The translations under genes and the position numbers were made by a program. Positions 1-8,428 of a stretch of DNA of 64,000 nucleotides are shown one piece after another. Position 1 is the stretch's first letter. The number at the start of each line of letters is the position of its first letter. The notes beneath the pieces are model-generated. The model searched no databases. It had not been told where the DNA came from and saw only the letters and a program-made list of their open reading frames with translations. This DNA is from an uncultured Shewanella sp. GTDB lineage: Bacteria > Pseudomonadota > Gammaproteobacteria > Enterobacterales > Shewanellaceae. The stretch covers positions 124,001-188,000 of the forward strand of contig NZ_CANMIO010000002.1 of assembly GCF_947497935.1 (NCBI RefSeq), in the 5' to 3' direction.

Positions 1-69
1 GAACTGCATCGCAGGTATTGAGTCAACGGTAGTACTCAAGCAAAACTTTTCACGCAATACATTGCCGCT

Positions 70-90
70 ATAACGGCGTTTCGCCGTTAT
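70..90 (+). terminator. hairpin, likely terminator of a gene left of the window
   Basis: ATAACGGCG and CGCCGTTAT form a 9-bp perfect stem around a TTT loop, followed by TTTAT-rich sequence. It lies before the tetR promoter region, so it most likely ends a gene left of the window. The rest of 1-159 shows no ORF. Confidence 0.5.
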
Positions 91-159
91 TTATCTAACC
101 TGTAGCCATGCCATAACCTCGATTATTTAAAGATGGTTTATTTTTATTCACAAGATCAC

Positions 160-174
160 TAGACGACCGGTCTA
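160..174. promoter_or_regulatory. TetR-type operator 1 (TAGACGACCGGTCTA)
   Basis: A 15-bp palindrome with half-sites TAGAC and GTCTA lies 20 bp before the tetR start codon. A nearly identical copy (one base changed) lies before yqhD at 905-919. The form resembles operators of NemR-like TetR repressors. Two matched copies flanking the regulator and its neighbour are good evidence for autoregulation and control of yqhD; that the adjacent TetR protein binds them is inference. Confidence 0.8.
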
Positions 175-194
175 ATTGTGTTAGGCTGTTTACT

Positions 195-797
195 ATGAAA
201 ACGAGCATGAAAACAGATCCTCAACAAACACGTCAGCATATTATCGACTCAGGTTATAGCCTGATCTCGAGCAAAGGCTTTTCTAACGTCGGTCTATCGC
301 AGATCTTAAAATTTGCCGATGTCCCTAAAGGCTCTTTTTACCACTACTTCAAATCTAAGGAGCAGTTTGGTGAAGAGATCATTAATAGCTACTTTAAAAC
401 CTACTTAGGCAGTATCGACAGTCTGTTTGCTGCAGAGAATGGTTCAGGTTTAGAGAGATTGATGAGCTACTGGTTACGCTGGCAAAGTACGCAGAGTGAT
501 GCCTGTGTGAACCAAAAGTGCCTAGTGGTTAAACTCAGTGCCGAAGTCGCAGATCTATCAGAATCTATGCGCCTTGCCTTAGACAAAGGTTCATCGGCAG
601 TTATTGCTCGCCTCGCAAGCTGTATTGAAGCTGGCATTAAAGACGGTTCGATTCCAGTTATGGATGCCGACGATACCGCTGAAACCTTATATCAGATGTG
701 GTTAGGTGCCAGCTTAAGAAGTAAATTAACCCGTGACCCCAAAGTCATCGAGCGCGTATTGCTGGTGACCAAAGCCCTATTGGCTCATCCAGCCTAG
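195..797 (+). CDS. TetR/AcrR-family repressor, NemR-like
   Basis: A 200-residue TetR-family protein. The N-terminal helix-turn-helix lies at about residues 12-55 (GFSNVGLSQILKFADVPKGS, then FYHYFKSKEQF), followed by a helical ligand-binding domain with cysteines at about 103 and 109 that could sense electrophiles. Its own promoter carries a TAGAC-N5-GTCTA operator. The same operator precedes the next gene, a YqhD-type reductase, so it is probably the local repressor of an aldehyde or electrophile response. NemR of E. coli has a similar role and operator style, but orthology is not shown. Met5 at 207 is an alternative start. Confidence 0.85.
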   Translation: MKTSMKTDPQQTRQHIIDSGYSLISSKGFSNVGLSQILKFADVPKGSFYHYFKSKEQFGEEIINSYFKTYLGSIDSLFAAENGSGLERLMSYWLRWQSTQSDACVNQKCLVVKLSAEVADLSESMRLALDKGSSAVIARLASCIEAGIKDGSIPVMDADDTAETLYQMWLGASLRSKLTRDPKVIERVLLVTKALLAHPA

Positions 798-852
798 TGA
801 TTGAAAGAGCTGGATTGAAAGCAACAGTATTGAAATAGCCATCAAATTTATC

Positions 853-894
853 TATCCCGCCTATGCTTATGTCTGTTAACGGCGGGGATTTTTT
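853..894 (+). terminator. terminator after the tetR gene
   Basis: ATCCCGCC pairs with GGCGGGGAT (one bulged G) over a loop of about 19 nt and is followed by six T. It separates tetR from yqhD, so yqhD should have its own promoter next to operator 2. Confidence 0.7.
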
Positions 895-904
895 AACTAT
901 TAAC

Positions 905-919
905 TAGACGACTGGTCTA
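905..919. promoter_or_regulatory. TetR-type operator 2 (TAGACGACTGGTCTA)
   Basis: This 15-bp palindrome matches the operator at 160-174 at 14 of 15 positions. It lies 51 bp before the yqhD start and just after the tetR terminator, where a promoter would be expected. Confidence 0.8.
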
Positions 920-970
920 TTAAATATAAACAACAGACCCATTTCCTTAAGTCGTTTAATAGGAACAATT

Positions 971-2128
971 ATGTACAGTTTCGATTATTACAACCCAACC
1001 CACATTAGCTTCGGTGAAGGTAAGATTGCCGAACTCGATAATCTAGTACCACAAGACGCTAAAGTCTTAGTGCTATTTGGTGGCAATAGCGCCAAAAGTA
1101 CTGGCACACTCGATGAAGTCAAAGCCGCACTTAAACAGCGTGACGTTGTTGAGTTTGGTGGCATCGAAGCAAACCCAACCTACGAAACATTAATGCAAGC
1201 GGTTGAAGTGGTAAAACAGCAAGATATCGACTTCCTACTGGCAGTCGGTGGCGGCTCTGTTATCGACGGCACCAAGTTTGTTGCAGCGGCGGCACTATTT
1301 GAAGGCGAGCCATGGGACATTCTCTTAAGCTGGGGAGCTAAAGTCACTCAAGCTATGCCATTTGGCACGGTTCTTACCTTGCCTGCAACAGGCTCAGAGA
1401 TGAACAGCGCCAGCGTCGTAACGCGTAAGTCGTTACAAGCAAAGCTGTCTTTCATGAGCAACCATGTATTTCCAAAATTCTCGGTATTAGACCCAAGCAA
1501 AACCTTCACCTTGCCTGAGCGCCAAGTGGCTAACGGGGTGGTCGATGCTTTTATCCATATTACAGAGCAATACCTTAACTACCCAGTTAACGCACCAGTT
1601 CAAGACAGATTTGCCGAAGGCCTACTGCAAACCCTTATCGAATTAGGACCAAAAGCATTAAGCGAACCTAAAGACTTTGATGTACGCGCCAACCTTATGT
1701 GGGTGGCAACCATGGCTCTGAGCGGCGTAATCGGTAAAGGGGTACCACACGACTGGGCCACACATATGATTGGTCATGAGATCACTGTACTTTACGGTGT
1801 TGACCATGCCCGTACCATTGCAATGATTTTGCCAGGGATGCTCGATGTTCGCCGTGAGGCTAAACAAGAGAAGTTACTGCAATACGCCAATCGGGTTTGG
1901 GGCATCAACCAAGGTAGCAAGGATGAAATCATCGATGCAGCGATCAGCAAGACTCGCGAATTTTTCGAAGCTATGGGTATTCAAACTCGCCTTTCAGACT
2001 ACGATTTAGATAGCAGCAGTATTGATGCGATCATCAGCAAGCTTGAGGCTCACGGCATGACAGCCTTAGGTGAAAAGCAAGATGTCGATCTTGCTATGAG
2101 CCGTAAAATTTTAGAGCGTAACCTATAA
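971..2128 (+). CDS. yqhD: NADPH-dependent aldehyde reductase / iron-type alcohol dehydrogenase
   Basis: A 385-residue group III metal-dependent alcohol dehydrogenase, close in length and sequence to E. coli YqhD (387 aa), which reduces short and peroxidation-derived aldehydes with NADPH in the cytoplasm. Visible hallmarks are the dinucleotide-binding GGGSVIDGTKF (about residues 93-103), LPATGSEMN, and the metal-ligand region GVVDAFIHITEQY with later histidines in HDWATHMIGHE and GVDHART. It follows operator 2 and precedes a DJ-1-family gene; together with the TetR gene this looks like a carbonyl-stress unit. The ribosome site is AGGAACA. Nothing appears truncated. Confidence 0.92.
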   Translation: MYSFDYYNPTHISFGEGKIAELDNLVPQDAKVLVLFGGNSAKSTGTLDEVKAALKQRDVVEFGGIEANPTYETLMQAVEVVKQQDIDFLLAVGGGSVIDGTKFVAAAALFEGEPWDILLSWGAKVTQAMPFGTVLTLPATGSEMNSASVVTRKSLQAKLSFMSNHVFPKFSVLDPSKTFTLPERQVANGVVDAFIHITEQYLNYPVNAPVQDRFAEGLLQTLIELGPKALSEPKDFDVRANLMWVATMALSGVIGKGVPHDWATHMIGHEITVLYGVDHARTIAMILPGMLDVRREAKQEKLLQYANRVWGINQGSKDEIIDAAISKTREFFEAMGIQTRLSDYDLDSSSIDAIISKLEAHGMTALGEKQDVDLAMSRKILERNL

Positions 2129-2171
2129 CCCTAATCATCACACAGATACAAACGTAATAGAGACCTCGGCT

Positions 2172-2205
2172 AACTAACAGGTATGGCGTATTCCGCCTGT
2201 TAGTT
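2172..2205. other. intergenic hairpin between yqhD and the DJ-1 gene
   Basis: AACTAACAGG and CCTGTTAGTT form a perfect 10-bp stem with a 14-nt loop. No T-run follows, so it is unlikely to be a full terminator. It may adjust expression of the second gene or stabilise the upstream message. Confidence 0.5.
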
Positions 2206-2235
2206 GGCAAACCAACAGATAAAAAGGACAATAAT

Positions 2236-2913
2236 ATGAACGTATTAATGGTATTGACTTCACACGACAAACTTGGCGACACAGGCCTAAAAACAGGCTT
2301 TTGGTTAGAAGAATTTGCCAGTCCTTTTTATCGCTTTAAAGACAGTGGCTTTAATGTCACCTTAGCTTCGCCTGCCGGCGGGCAACCACCACTAGACCCA
2401 AGTAGTGAGCAGCCTGATTTTCAAACCGTAGCGACCGATAGATTCAATCAAGATCAACAGGCTCAGCAGCTACTGGCCACCACTCACGTATTATCCGAAA
2501 TAAACCAAGCCGATTTCGATGCTGTATTTTATCCAGGTGGTCACGGGCCGCTATGGGATTTGACTAACGATGCCCACTCTATCGCATTAATAGAAGCCTT
2601 CTATCAAGCTAACAAGCCTGTGGGTCTCGTGTGTCACGCACCGGGTGCATTGAAAAATGTTAAAGCCGCCGATGGCACGCCGTTAGTGGCTGGCAAACAA
2701 GTCACCGGCTTTACCAATAGTGAAGAAGCTGCCGTACAGCTGACAGAAATAGTGCCATATTTAGTGGAAGATATGATGCTAGCTCACGGCGCGCTATACA
2801 CCAAGGGCGACGACTGGAACAGCTATCTTGCAGTGGATGGCAATCTTATCACTGGCCAAAACCCAGCCTCCTCCGAAGCTGTCGCCGATGAGATCATCAA
2901 GCAGCTGAAGTAA
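2236..2913 (+). CDS. DJ-1/PfpI superfamily protein (Hsp31/type 1 glutamine amidotransferase-like)
   Basis: A 225-residue protein of the DJ-1/PfpI superfamily. The nucleophile elbow is visible as PVGLVCHAPGAL with Cys133 followed by His134, and an early conserved Glu sits in FWLEEFASP (about 25-26). The size and the long insertion after ASPAGG match the Hsp31-like subgroup, whose members include glyoxalase III and chaperone-like proteins. Placement directly behind yqhD suggests a shared role against methylglyoxal-type carbonyls, which is inference. The ribosome site AAAGGAC lies 8-10 nt before ATG, and a strong terminator follows. Confidence 0.88.
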   Translation: MNVLMVLTSHDKLGDTGLKTGFWLEEFASPFYRFKDSGFNVTLASPAGGQPPLDPSSEQPDFQTVATDRFNQDQQAQQLLATTHVLSEINQADFDAVFYPGGHGPLWDLTNDAHSIALIEAFYQANKPVGLVCHAPGALKNVKAADGTPLVAGKQVTGFTNSEEAAVQLTEIVPYLVEDMMLAHGALYTKGDDWNSYLAVDGNLITGQNPASSEAVADEIIKQLK

Positions 2914-2941
2914 GCCTAACGCTAATAATCCTCTTAGTAAA

Positions 2942-2967
2942 AAAGCAGCCTGCTGGCTGCTTTATTT
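2942..2967 (+). terminator. terminator after the DJ-1 gene
   Basis: AAAGCAGCC and GGCTGCTTT form a 9-bp stem with a TGCT loop, followed by ATTTAT. It can act in both directions and separates this unit from the convergent lipoprotein gene at 3018. Confidence 0.8.
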
Positions 2968-3017
2968 ATGGCTGTCGCTAATCTCAATGCAACTGTAACT
3001 CTCTGACCGTATCAGGG

Positions 3018-3656
3018 TTATTTACGCAACTCACATTGATACTTATCACCTAAGTACTGCACGCTAGCTTGCCCTTGATGCTCCCAAAATTCAAAGTTAC
3101 GTCCTTGGTATTTCGCGCCGCTGCCACTGCGAACATTAGTTGCAAGTAGCTGTTGCTTACCAAAAGTAAATACCGCAGTTACCGGGTCTAGTTGGGAGTA
3201 AAATGCCGCGCTGATCTGTGGCCGATCCCCACAATCAAAAATGACTGCAGCAGGTACCTCTAACTGTCCAGCTTGGATCTGCAACTCAATGATCCGGCTT
3301 TGATAATTTTGTAGCACACATTCACGTACATCTTGCGCCTTCCAACAATCATTACGACCCTTAATCCAACCTCTTTGCATCGCTTTAGGCTGTTCTGACG
3401 CAGGAATATTCACTAGCGCCGCCTCATAAATCTGCGCCATCTTTCTATCTAGCTTGGCTAGCTCGGCGTCATGACAGATCAACGTTTCAACCTGCCCTTG
3501 CGCCTTAGCGCAATCGAAGCTCGGAGTCATCCTTGTGTGAGCCTCGGCCGGCTTAGATTTAGCAGACTCAGCTTTAGCTGACTCAGCATTTTGCTCCGTC
3601 GCTGCACCACAGGCTGTTAGCAAGACTAGGCCGGTTGCCAAAATATATTTCTGCAT
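3018..3656 (-). CDS. lipoprotein with LprI/DUF1311 and MliC-like lysozyme-inhibitor domains
   Basis: A 212-residue predicted lipoprotein. The signal peptide ends in the lipobox LTAC (Cys16), followed by an Ala/Glu/Lys-rich linker. Residues about 48-132 look like an LprI/DUF1311 domain, with paired cysteines in FDCAKAQ, TLICHDAEL, NDCW and RECVLQNY and the helix LAKLDRKMAQIYEAAL. The C-terminal part (about 140-212) resembles MliC, with FDCGDRP near its start and YQCELRK at the end. Both domain types are known from inhibitors of host or competitor lysozymes, so a role in protecting peptidoglycan is likely. Joining the two in one lipoprotein is noteworthy. Confidence 0.75.
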   Translation of the reverse strand: MQKYILATGLVLLTACGAATEQNAESAKAESAKSKPAEAHTRMTPSFDCAKAQGQVETLICHDAELAKLDRKMAQIYEAALVNIPASEQPKAMQRGWIKGRNDCWKAQDVRECVLQNYQSRIIELQIQAGQLEVPAAVIFDCGDRPQISAAFYSQLDPVTAVFTFGKQQLLATNVRSGSGAKYQGRNFEFWEHQGQASVQYLGDKYQCELRK

Positions 3657-3714
3657 CTATTTCCCTCTCTCAAAACTCGCTTTTAGCACTTTTCTACCTT
3701 TGCCAACTAGCAGT

Positions 3715-4296
3715 TTAACCACAATCGGTAAGATCTAACTCCACACTAGGAAGCACGCCCATCTTAGTCACATTACTATCATTTGGAGTAAAGTAGTACA
3801 GATAGCAACGGTCGTTATTAAGATTGTTACCCCGAGGGAAAATGACGAAGCCACGGCCCACTGTCGATGTCGTATAGCCCCCTTGAGTAAACCAGCCTAA
3901 ACCACGGTTACGAGCACACCAAGCAGTGTCAGAGTTAGAGTCGGTACACTGATTCGAAGTCACAAAAGTCACTGAGTCAAAATCGACTAAATGAGCGAAG
4001 GTACTGTTCCAACGCCCATCAGGATAGTGAGCCCTCACCCGAATACTCTGGCCATCTTCCAAGGTAAAACGACTCTGGGCATTATTGAGGCTTTCAGGTC
4101 TTAGCGCTATTTGCGCCGCCACCAGATCACGCGTCGACTTTAAACTACCTTGCATACCTTTTAACACTGAGGTATCGGCATCGGATCTGAAATCGATAAA
4201 TTTAGGCACAGCAATCACAGCTAAGATCCCCAGCACGATAATCACCACCACTAGTTCGATTAGAGTGAAGCCCTCTTTACTCTTAATTAATCTCAT
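3715..4296 (-). CDS. type IV prepilin-like (type II secretion/MSHA style) protein
   Basis: The short leader MRLIKSKEG is followed by FTLIELVVVIIVLGILAVIA, the classic prepilin peptidase site and N-terminal hydrophobic helix with Glu at position 5 of the mature protein. The C-terminal domain has two cysteine pairs (NQCTDSNSDTAWCARN, and NDRCYLYYF with the final LTDCG). Start chosen at 4296 because GGAAAGAG lies just before that ATG; an upstream ATG at 4311 has no good ribosome site. It is isolated from any assembly operon, so it may be an accessory or minor pilin of the MSHA/type IV family. Its partner genes are not in the window. Confidence 0.8.
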   Translation of the reverse strand: MRLIKSKEGFTLIELVVVIIVLGILAVIAVPKFIDFRSDADTSVLKGMQGSLKSTRDLVAAQIALRPESLNNAQSRFTLEDGQSIRVRAHYPDGRWNSTFAHLVDFDSVTFVTSNQCTDSNSDTAWCARNRGLGWFTQGGYTTSTVGRGFVIFPRGNNLNNDRCYLYYFTPNDSNVTKMGVLPSVELDLTDCG

Positions 4297-4487
4297 ACGA
4301 TCTCTTTCCATGGCTTTTTAAGCTCTAATATTCTGATAAACCTAATAAGATTTATATTAACCCTAAAGATAGCAAATTTTCATCTTAGGTACTTTAGTCT
4401 TATTTCATCAATAATAAAGTCGATGCTTTTCTATAAAAAAACAGCTACTCTTCGAGTGATTACCACCCCGTAACAAAGGATGTCACG

Positions 4488-5033
4488 ATGCGTGCAGGCT
4501 TAGTTTTACTACTGTTGTTAGCCACAACCTTGGCTCATGCAACCGTTTACAAATGGGTCGATGAAAATGGCAAGGTTCATTTCTCTGACAAGCCGGTAAA
4601 AAATGCCGAAGTGGTCGAGTTAAATGAAAACACCCAAAACAGCATCAAATTACCCGATCCTATCGCCCTACCTAATCTCAATGCTTCTGCTGACACAGAT
4701 AAAGCGAGTTACAAACTCAATATCGCCTCACCGAGTGAAGAAGAGACTATTCGCAGCAATGAAGGCGAGATCACCCTTATAGCCAATAGCGACCCGCAGC
4801 TATTGCCAACCCACGAGTTCACCCTCTACATGGATGGCAAACAATTAGGAAGTGCGCAGAAAAGCGGTCTCTTTAAGCTCAGCGATATCGATCGCGGCGA
4901 ACACAGCTTTGTGATTAAGGTATTGAGCAAAAACGGCAAACAACTTGCAACGACTCCTCCCAGAAAGGTATTTCTTCATCGGACGAGCTTAAATCAACCT
5001 AAAGCTGTTAGGCCTCAGCCTAGAAATAATTAG
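4488..5033 (+). CDS. secreted DUF4124-domain protein
   Basis: A 181-residue protein with a signal peptide (to about LAHA, residue 18) and an N-terminal DUF4124 motif, TVYKWVDENGKVHFSDKP. The rest includes an Ig-like region with PSEEETIRSNEGEITL and EHSFVIKV. Its function is not known. It lies just before glnL-glnG, a placement common near ntrBC in gammaproteobacteria, but a functional link is not shown. There is about 150 bp with an NtrC site before glnL, so the genes are probably separate units. Confidence 0.75.
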   Translation: MRAGLVLLLLLATTLAHATVYKWVDENGKVHFSDKPVKNAEVVELNENTQNSIKLPDPIALPNLNASADTDKASYKLNIASPSEEETIRSNEGEITLIANSDPQLLPTHEFTLYMDGKQLGSAQKSGLFKLSDIDRGEHSFVIKVLSKNGKQLATTPPRKVFLHRTSLNQPKAVRPQPRNN

Positions 5034-5106
5034 TAAAAACCTTTGAATATAAAAACTTAGGATTACTTTGACTTAGTCTACATTCCGATGACGTCCAGTT
5101 GCACGC

Positions 5107-5123
5107 TGCACCACTTTGGTGCA
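5107..5123. promoter_or_regulatory. NtrC-binding site
   Basis: TGCACCACTTTGGTGCA is a perfect match to the TGCACC-N5-GGTGCA NtrC consensus and lies 63 bp before glnL. A second, poorer half-match (TGCCC...GGTGCA, 5148-5163) has wrong spacing. No sigma-54 GG/GC pair with correct spacing is seen here, so the site more likely serves autoregulation of glnLG, as at E. coli glnLp. Confidence 0.85.
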
Positions 5124-5185
5124 ACATAGTGTTGTAATCGACTGAAATGCCCAAACAGGTGCATTTGCATAATTCGGAGTAGCTG

Positions 5186-6226
5186 ATGGATACAAATTTA
5201 TTGCTCAATCATTTAGTAACGGCTGTGCTCGTTATCAATGAAGAGCTTGAGTTACTCTACGTCAATACCGCTACCGAGCAACTGCTCGGTGTCGGCAGCA
5301 ATCGGCTGACAGAGCAGCCGTTACCCGAGCACTACCAACTACTCGGCGTTGACCCTCAAGTCTTAAAACTCGCTATCTGCGACGGCCAAGGTCTGAGCAT
5401 CAATACCGTGCCTTTAGTGACTATAGACGGTCAGCAACACACGGTAGATGTCACCTTGACGCCTCTTGAGCAAGAAAAGAATCTAGCATTGATTGAGCTG
5501 CGCCAAGTCGATCAACAGCGACGCATTCACCAGCAGTTAACCCAAGATGCTCAGCAGCAGGCGGCGCAATATTTAGTGCGTAATCTTGCCCATGAAATTA
5601 AGAACCCATTAGGTGGATTACGTGGGGCTGCACAGCTGCTATCACGCGAGCTAAAAGAGCCCGAACTCATCGAATTTACCGATCTCATCATAGAGCAGGC
5701 CGATAGACTGCGTAACTTAGTCGATCGATTGCTCGGCCCACAGAAGCCCACTCAGCATAGCCTCTACAATATCCATGAAGTGATCCAAAAGGTCGTCAAG
5801 CTGATCAACGTCACCCTGCCAGACAATATTGTGCTGACTCAGGATTACGACCCATCTATTCCTGATATCGAGATGGATCCGGATCAGCTACAGCAGACCA
5901 TTCTCAATATTGTACAAAACGCAGTACAGGCCTTAGAGCCAAGCGGTGGCCACATTCGCCTTAAAACCCGTACTCAACATCAAGTCACCATAGGCACCAA
6001 GCGCCACAAATTGGTGCTGATGCTGTCGATTATCGACGATGGCCCGGGCATTCAACCTGAGCTTATGGATACCCTGTTTTATCCGATGGTCACAGGACGA
6101 GAGCAAGGCTCGGGACTGGGCTTATCCATCGCCCATAACTTTGCTCGTTTGCACGGTGGTCGCATCGATTGTGACTCAACTGCCGGCCACACAGAATTTA
6201 CCATTACCTTACCTATCAATAGTTAA
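5186..6226 (+). CDS. glnL: nitrogen-regulation sensor kinase NtrB (NRII)
   Basis: A 346-residue soluble histidine kinase without membrane segments, matching NtrB length. An N-terminal PAS domain (about 5-100) is followed by the H-box NLAHEIKNPLGGLRGAAQLL with His136, and an ATPase domain with N-box ILNIVQNAVQAL, D-box IDDGPGI and G-box GSGLGLSIAHN. It phosphorylates and dephosphorylates NtrC according to PII/glutamine status. Ribosome site GGAG. glnG follows after 17 bp, so the two are one operon. glnA, often upstream, is not in the window. Confidence 0.95.
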   Translation: MDTNLLLNHLVTAVLVINEELELLYVNTATEQLLGVGSNRLTEQPLPEHYQLLGVDPQVLKLAICDGQGLSINTVPLVTIDGQQHTVDVTLTPLEQEKNLALIELRQVDQQRRIHQQLTQDAQQQAAQYLVRNLAHEIKNPLGGLRGAAQLLSRELKEPELIEFTDLIIEQADRLRNLVDRLLGPQKPTQHSLYNIHEVIQKVVKLINVTLPDNIVLTQDYDPSIPDIEMDPDQLQQTILNIVQNAVQALEPSGGHIRLKTRTQHQVTIGTKRHKLVLMLSIIDDGPGIQPELMDTLFYPMVTGREQGSGLGLSIAHNFARLHGGRIDCDSTAGHTEFTITLPINS

Positions 6227-6243
6227 TCAGAGGAAAACACTCG

Positions 6244-7653
6244 ATGACAGAACAAGTTTGGATCCTCGACGACGATAGCTCGATACGTTGGGTACTAGAA
6301 AAAGCACTACAGAGCGCTAAATTTAGCTGCGCGAGCTTTGCCGCAGCCGAGTCACTATGGGACGCCTTAGAGATGGCGCAACCTCAGGTGATAGTCTCAG
6401 ACATTCGCATGCCAGGCACCGATGGTTTGACGCTACTAGAGCGACTTCAGAATCACTATCCGCATATTCCGGTGATCATCATGACCGCCCACTCGGATCT
6501 AGACAGCGCAGTCAGTGCCTATCAAGCGGGCGCCTTTGAGTATCTGCCTAAGCCTTTCGATATCGATGAAGCCATATCCTTAGTCGATCGGGCACTGACT
6601 CACGCCAAAGAGCAGTCCTCGACCATTACCGCCGCCGAGCCGATAGTCGCCACACCAGAAATTATCGGCGAAGCCCCTGCCATGCAGGAGGTCTTTAGAG
6701 CCATTGGCCGCCTTTCTCGCTCTTCCATTAGCGTATTGATTAACGGTCAGTCGGGTACGGGTAAAGAACTGGTTGCTAGCGCGCTACATAAACACAGTCC
6801 ACGCAAAGGTAAACCCTTTATCGCCATCAACATGGCGGCGATCCCCAAGGACTTGATCGAATCCGAACTCTTCGGTCATGAGAAGGGGGCCTTTACCGGC
6901 GCCAGTAGCGTACGCCAAGGTCGCTTCGAGCAAGCCAATGGCGGCACACTATTTTTAGATGAAATTGGCGATATGCCCCTTGATGTGCAGACTCGATTAT
7001 TACGGGTTTTGGCAGACGGTCAGTTCTATCGCGTCGGTGGCCACTCTCCTGTGCAGGTGGATGTACGCATCATAGCCGCAACCCATCAAGATCTTGAGCA
7101 ACTGGTGCATCAAGGCGATTTCCGTGAAGATCTGTTCCACCGTTTAAATGTCATTCGTGTGCACTTGCCGCCCCTGTCTCAACGTCGAGAGGATATCCCG
7201 CAGTTAGCCAGACATTTTCTGGTGATCGCCGCCAAAGAGATAGGCGTTGAGCCTAAGGTGCTGACCAAGGAAACCGCTACCAAACTGTCGCAGCTCCCTT
7301 GGCCGGGTAATGTGCGTCAGCTTGAAAACACATGCCGCTGGTTAACGGTCATGGCCTCAGGACAGGAGATCTTGCCACTGGACTTGCCACCAGAGCTGCT
7401 GCAAGAACCTAAGCTGAGTTCAACTCAAAGCAATGACAGTGATGACTGGCAAGGCGCATTAAAGCGCTTTATCGATCAGCGCCTCAGTAACGGTGATAGT
7501 GATCTGCTTACCGAAGTGCAACCTACGTTTGAGCGCATCTTACTGGAAACCGCCCTTCAACATACCAATGGTCATAAACAGGAAGCAGCTAAACGCCTAG
7601 GATGGGGACGCAATACTCTAACTAGAAAGCTAAAAGAGCTAGAAATGGACTAA
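6244..7653 (+). CDS. glnG: nitrogen-regulation response regulator NtrC (NRI)
   Basis: A 469-residue sigma-54 activator with three domains: receiver (phosphoacceptor Asp53 in [10 protein letters not shown]), AAA+ domain with Walker A GQSGTGKE (about 168-175), the sigma-54 contact loop GAFTGA (215-220) and Walker [11 protein letters not shown], and a C-terminal Fis-type helix-turn-helix ([20 protein letters not shown]). It activates nitrogen-limitation promoters. Partner of the adjacent glnL. The NtrC site at 5107-5123 suggests it controls its own operon. A bidirectional terminator follows. Confidence 0.96.
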   Translation: MTEQVWILDDDSSIRWVLEKALQSAKFSCASFAAAESLWDALEMAQPQVIVSDIRMPGTDGLTLLERLQNHYPHIPVIIMTAHSDLDSAVSAYQAGAFEYLPKPFDIDEAISLVDRALTHAKEQSSTITAAEPIVATPEIIGEAPAMQEVFRAIGRLSRSSISVLINGQSGTGKELVASALHKHSPRKGKPFIAINMAAIPKDLIESELFGHEKGAFTGASSVRQGRFEQANGGTLFLDEIGDMPLDVQTRLLRVLADGQFYRVGGHSPVQVDVRIIAATHQDLEQLVHQGDFREDLFHRLNVIRVHLPPLSQRREDIPQLARHFLVIAAKEIGVEPKVLTKETATKLSQLPWPGNVRQLENTCRWLTVMASGQEILPLDLPPELLQEPKLSSTQSNDSDDWQGALKRFIDQRLSNGDSDLLTEVQPTFERILLETALQHTNGHKQEAAKRLGWGRNTLTRKLKELEMD

Positions 7654-7680
7654 CCGTTTAGCGCCAATAATAGATAATAA

Positions 7681-7709
7681 AAAAGGATACCTATGGGTAT
7701 CCTTTTTCA
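7681..7709. terminator. bidirectional terminator between glnG and the outer-membrane barrel gene
   Basis: AAAAAGGATACC, loop TATG, then GGTATCCTTTTT. The stem has flanking A and T runs, so it can end both convergent genes. Confidence 0.85.
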
Positions 7710-7721
7710 TCAAACTAAGCG

Positions 7722-8279
7722 TTAAAACTGGTAATGCATACCCAGTGTCACTCTAGAAAAATCGACATCAAAATCTTCAGCACCGAAGTCGTCAGAATCT
7801 AAGTCTGTCGGGGTGTAATCGTACCCCAGTCTAAGGTTTAAGCTTTCAGTTAATGCCGCATTAACACCGGCACCGAGTGTAATACCAAAGCCTGAATAAT
7901 CGATGTCGCTAAACGGGGCATCAATCACAACAGCAACAGAGGAGATCCCCACTTTGCCGTACAAAGAAAAAGTATCATTTAATACCAATGTAAATTTGGG
8001 GGTCACTGAAAAAGCAGCAGCATTGACACTGGCATATTGATTGTCGATCAAGTCGTTTGTTGCGTAAAGCGTGCCTTCTAAGCCAAACCACTCATTGAAA
8101 TTGTAGCCGCCATAAACACCGTAACTTTGACCAGACTCAGTCTCGCCTTCAGCTTTCGCAGAAACAGCCCCTAACTCACCGCCCACATAAAAGCCTGTAC
8201 GGTCAGTTGCAGCATTGGCCATAACTGAAGCTGTCATTGCGGTTATAGCGAGCGCTACCAATGGTATTTTTTTCATCAT
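7722..8279 (-). CDS. outer-membrane beta-barrel protein (OmpA-like/porin-family barrel)
   Basis: A 185-residue protein with a signal peptide ending near ANAATD (about 22-24) and alternating amphipathic strands such as GFYVGGELGAV, SYGVYGGYNF and LRLGYDYTPTD. It ends in MHYQF, with the terminal Phe typical of substrates of the BAM machine. The size fits an eight-stranded barrel. It has no peptidoglycan-binding domain. The ribosome site AAGGGAA is close to the chosen ATG. The specific role is unknown. Confidence 0.8.
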   Translation of the reverse strand: MMKKIPLVALAITAMTASVMANAATDRTGFYVGGELGAVSAKAEGETESGQSYGVYGGYNFNEWFGLEGTLYATNDLIDNQYASVNAAAFSVTPKFTLVLNDTFSLYGKVGISSVAVVIDAPFSDIDYSGFGITLGAGVNAALTESLNLRLGYDYTPTDLDSDDFGAEDFDVDFSRVTLGMHYQF

Positions 8280-8428
8280 GATTCCCTTACATCGTTTTTT
8301 GATAAAGGCAATCTAGCATAGTGAAAATAACAGTCGATACAAAGTGATACAAACAAGTCCGATTATTACCCTACCCGATCAAATCAGTCCAGATCCGGCA
8401 ACAAGCGGGCAACAATACCGCAACCCAA

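Noticed and set aside
5140..5186. Sigma-54 promoter before glnL
   Set aside because: GGTGCATTTGC resembles a GG/GC pair but the spacing is too short for a -24/-12 promoter.
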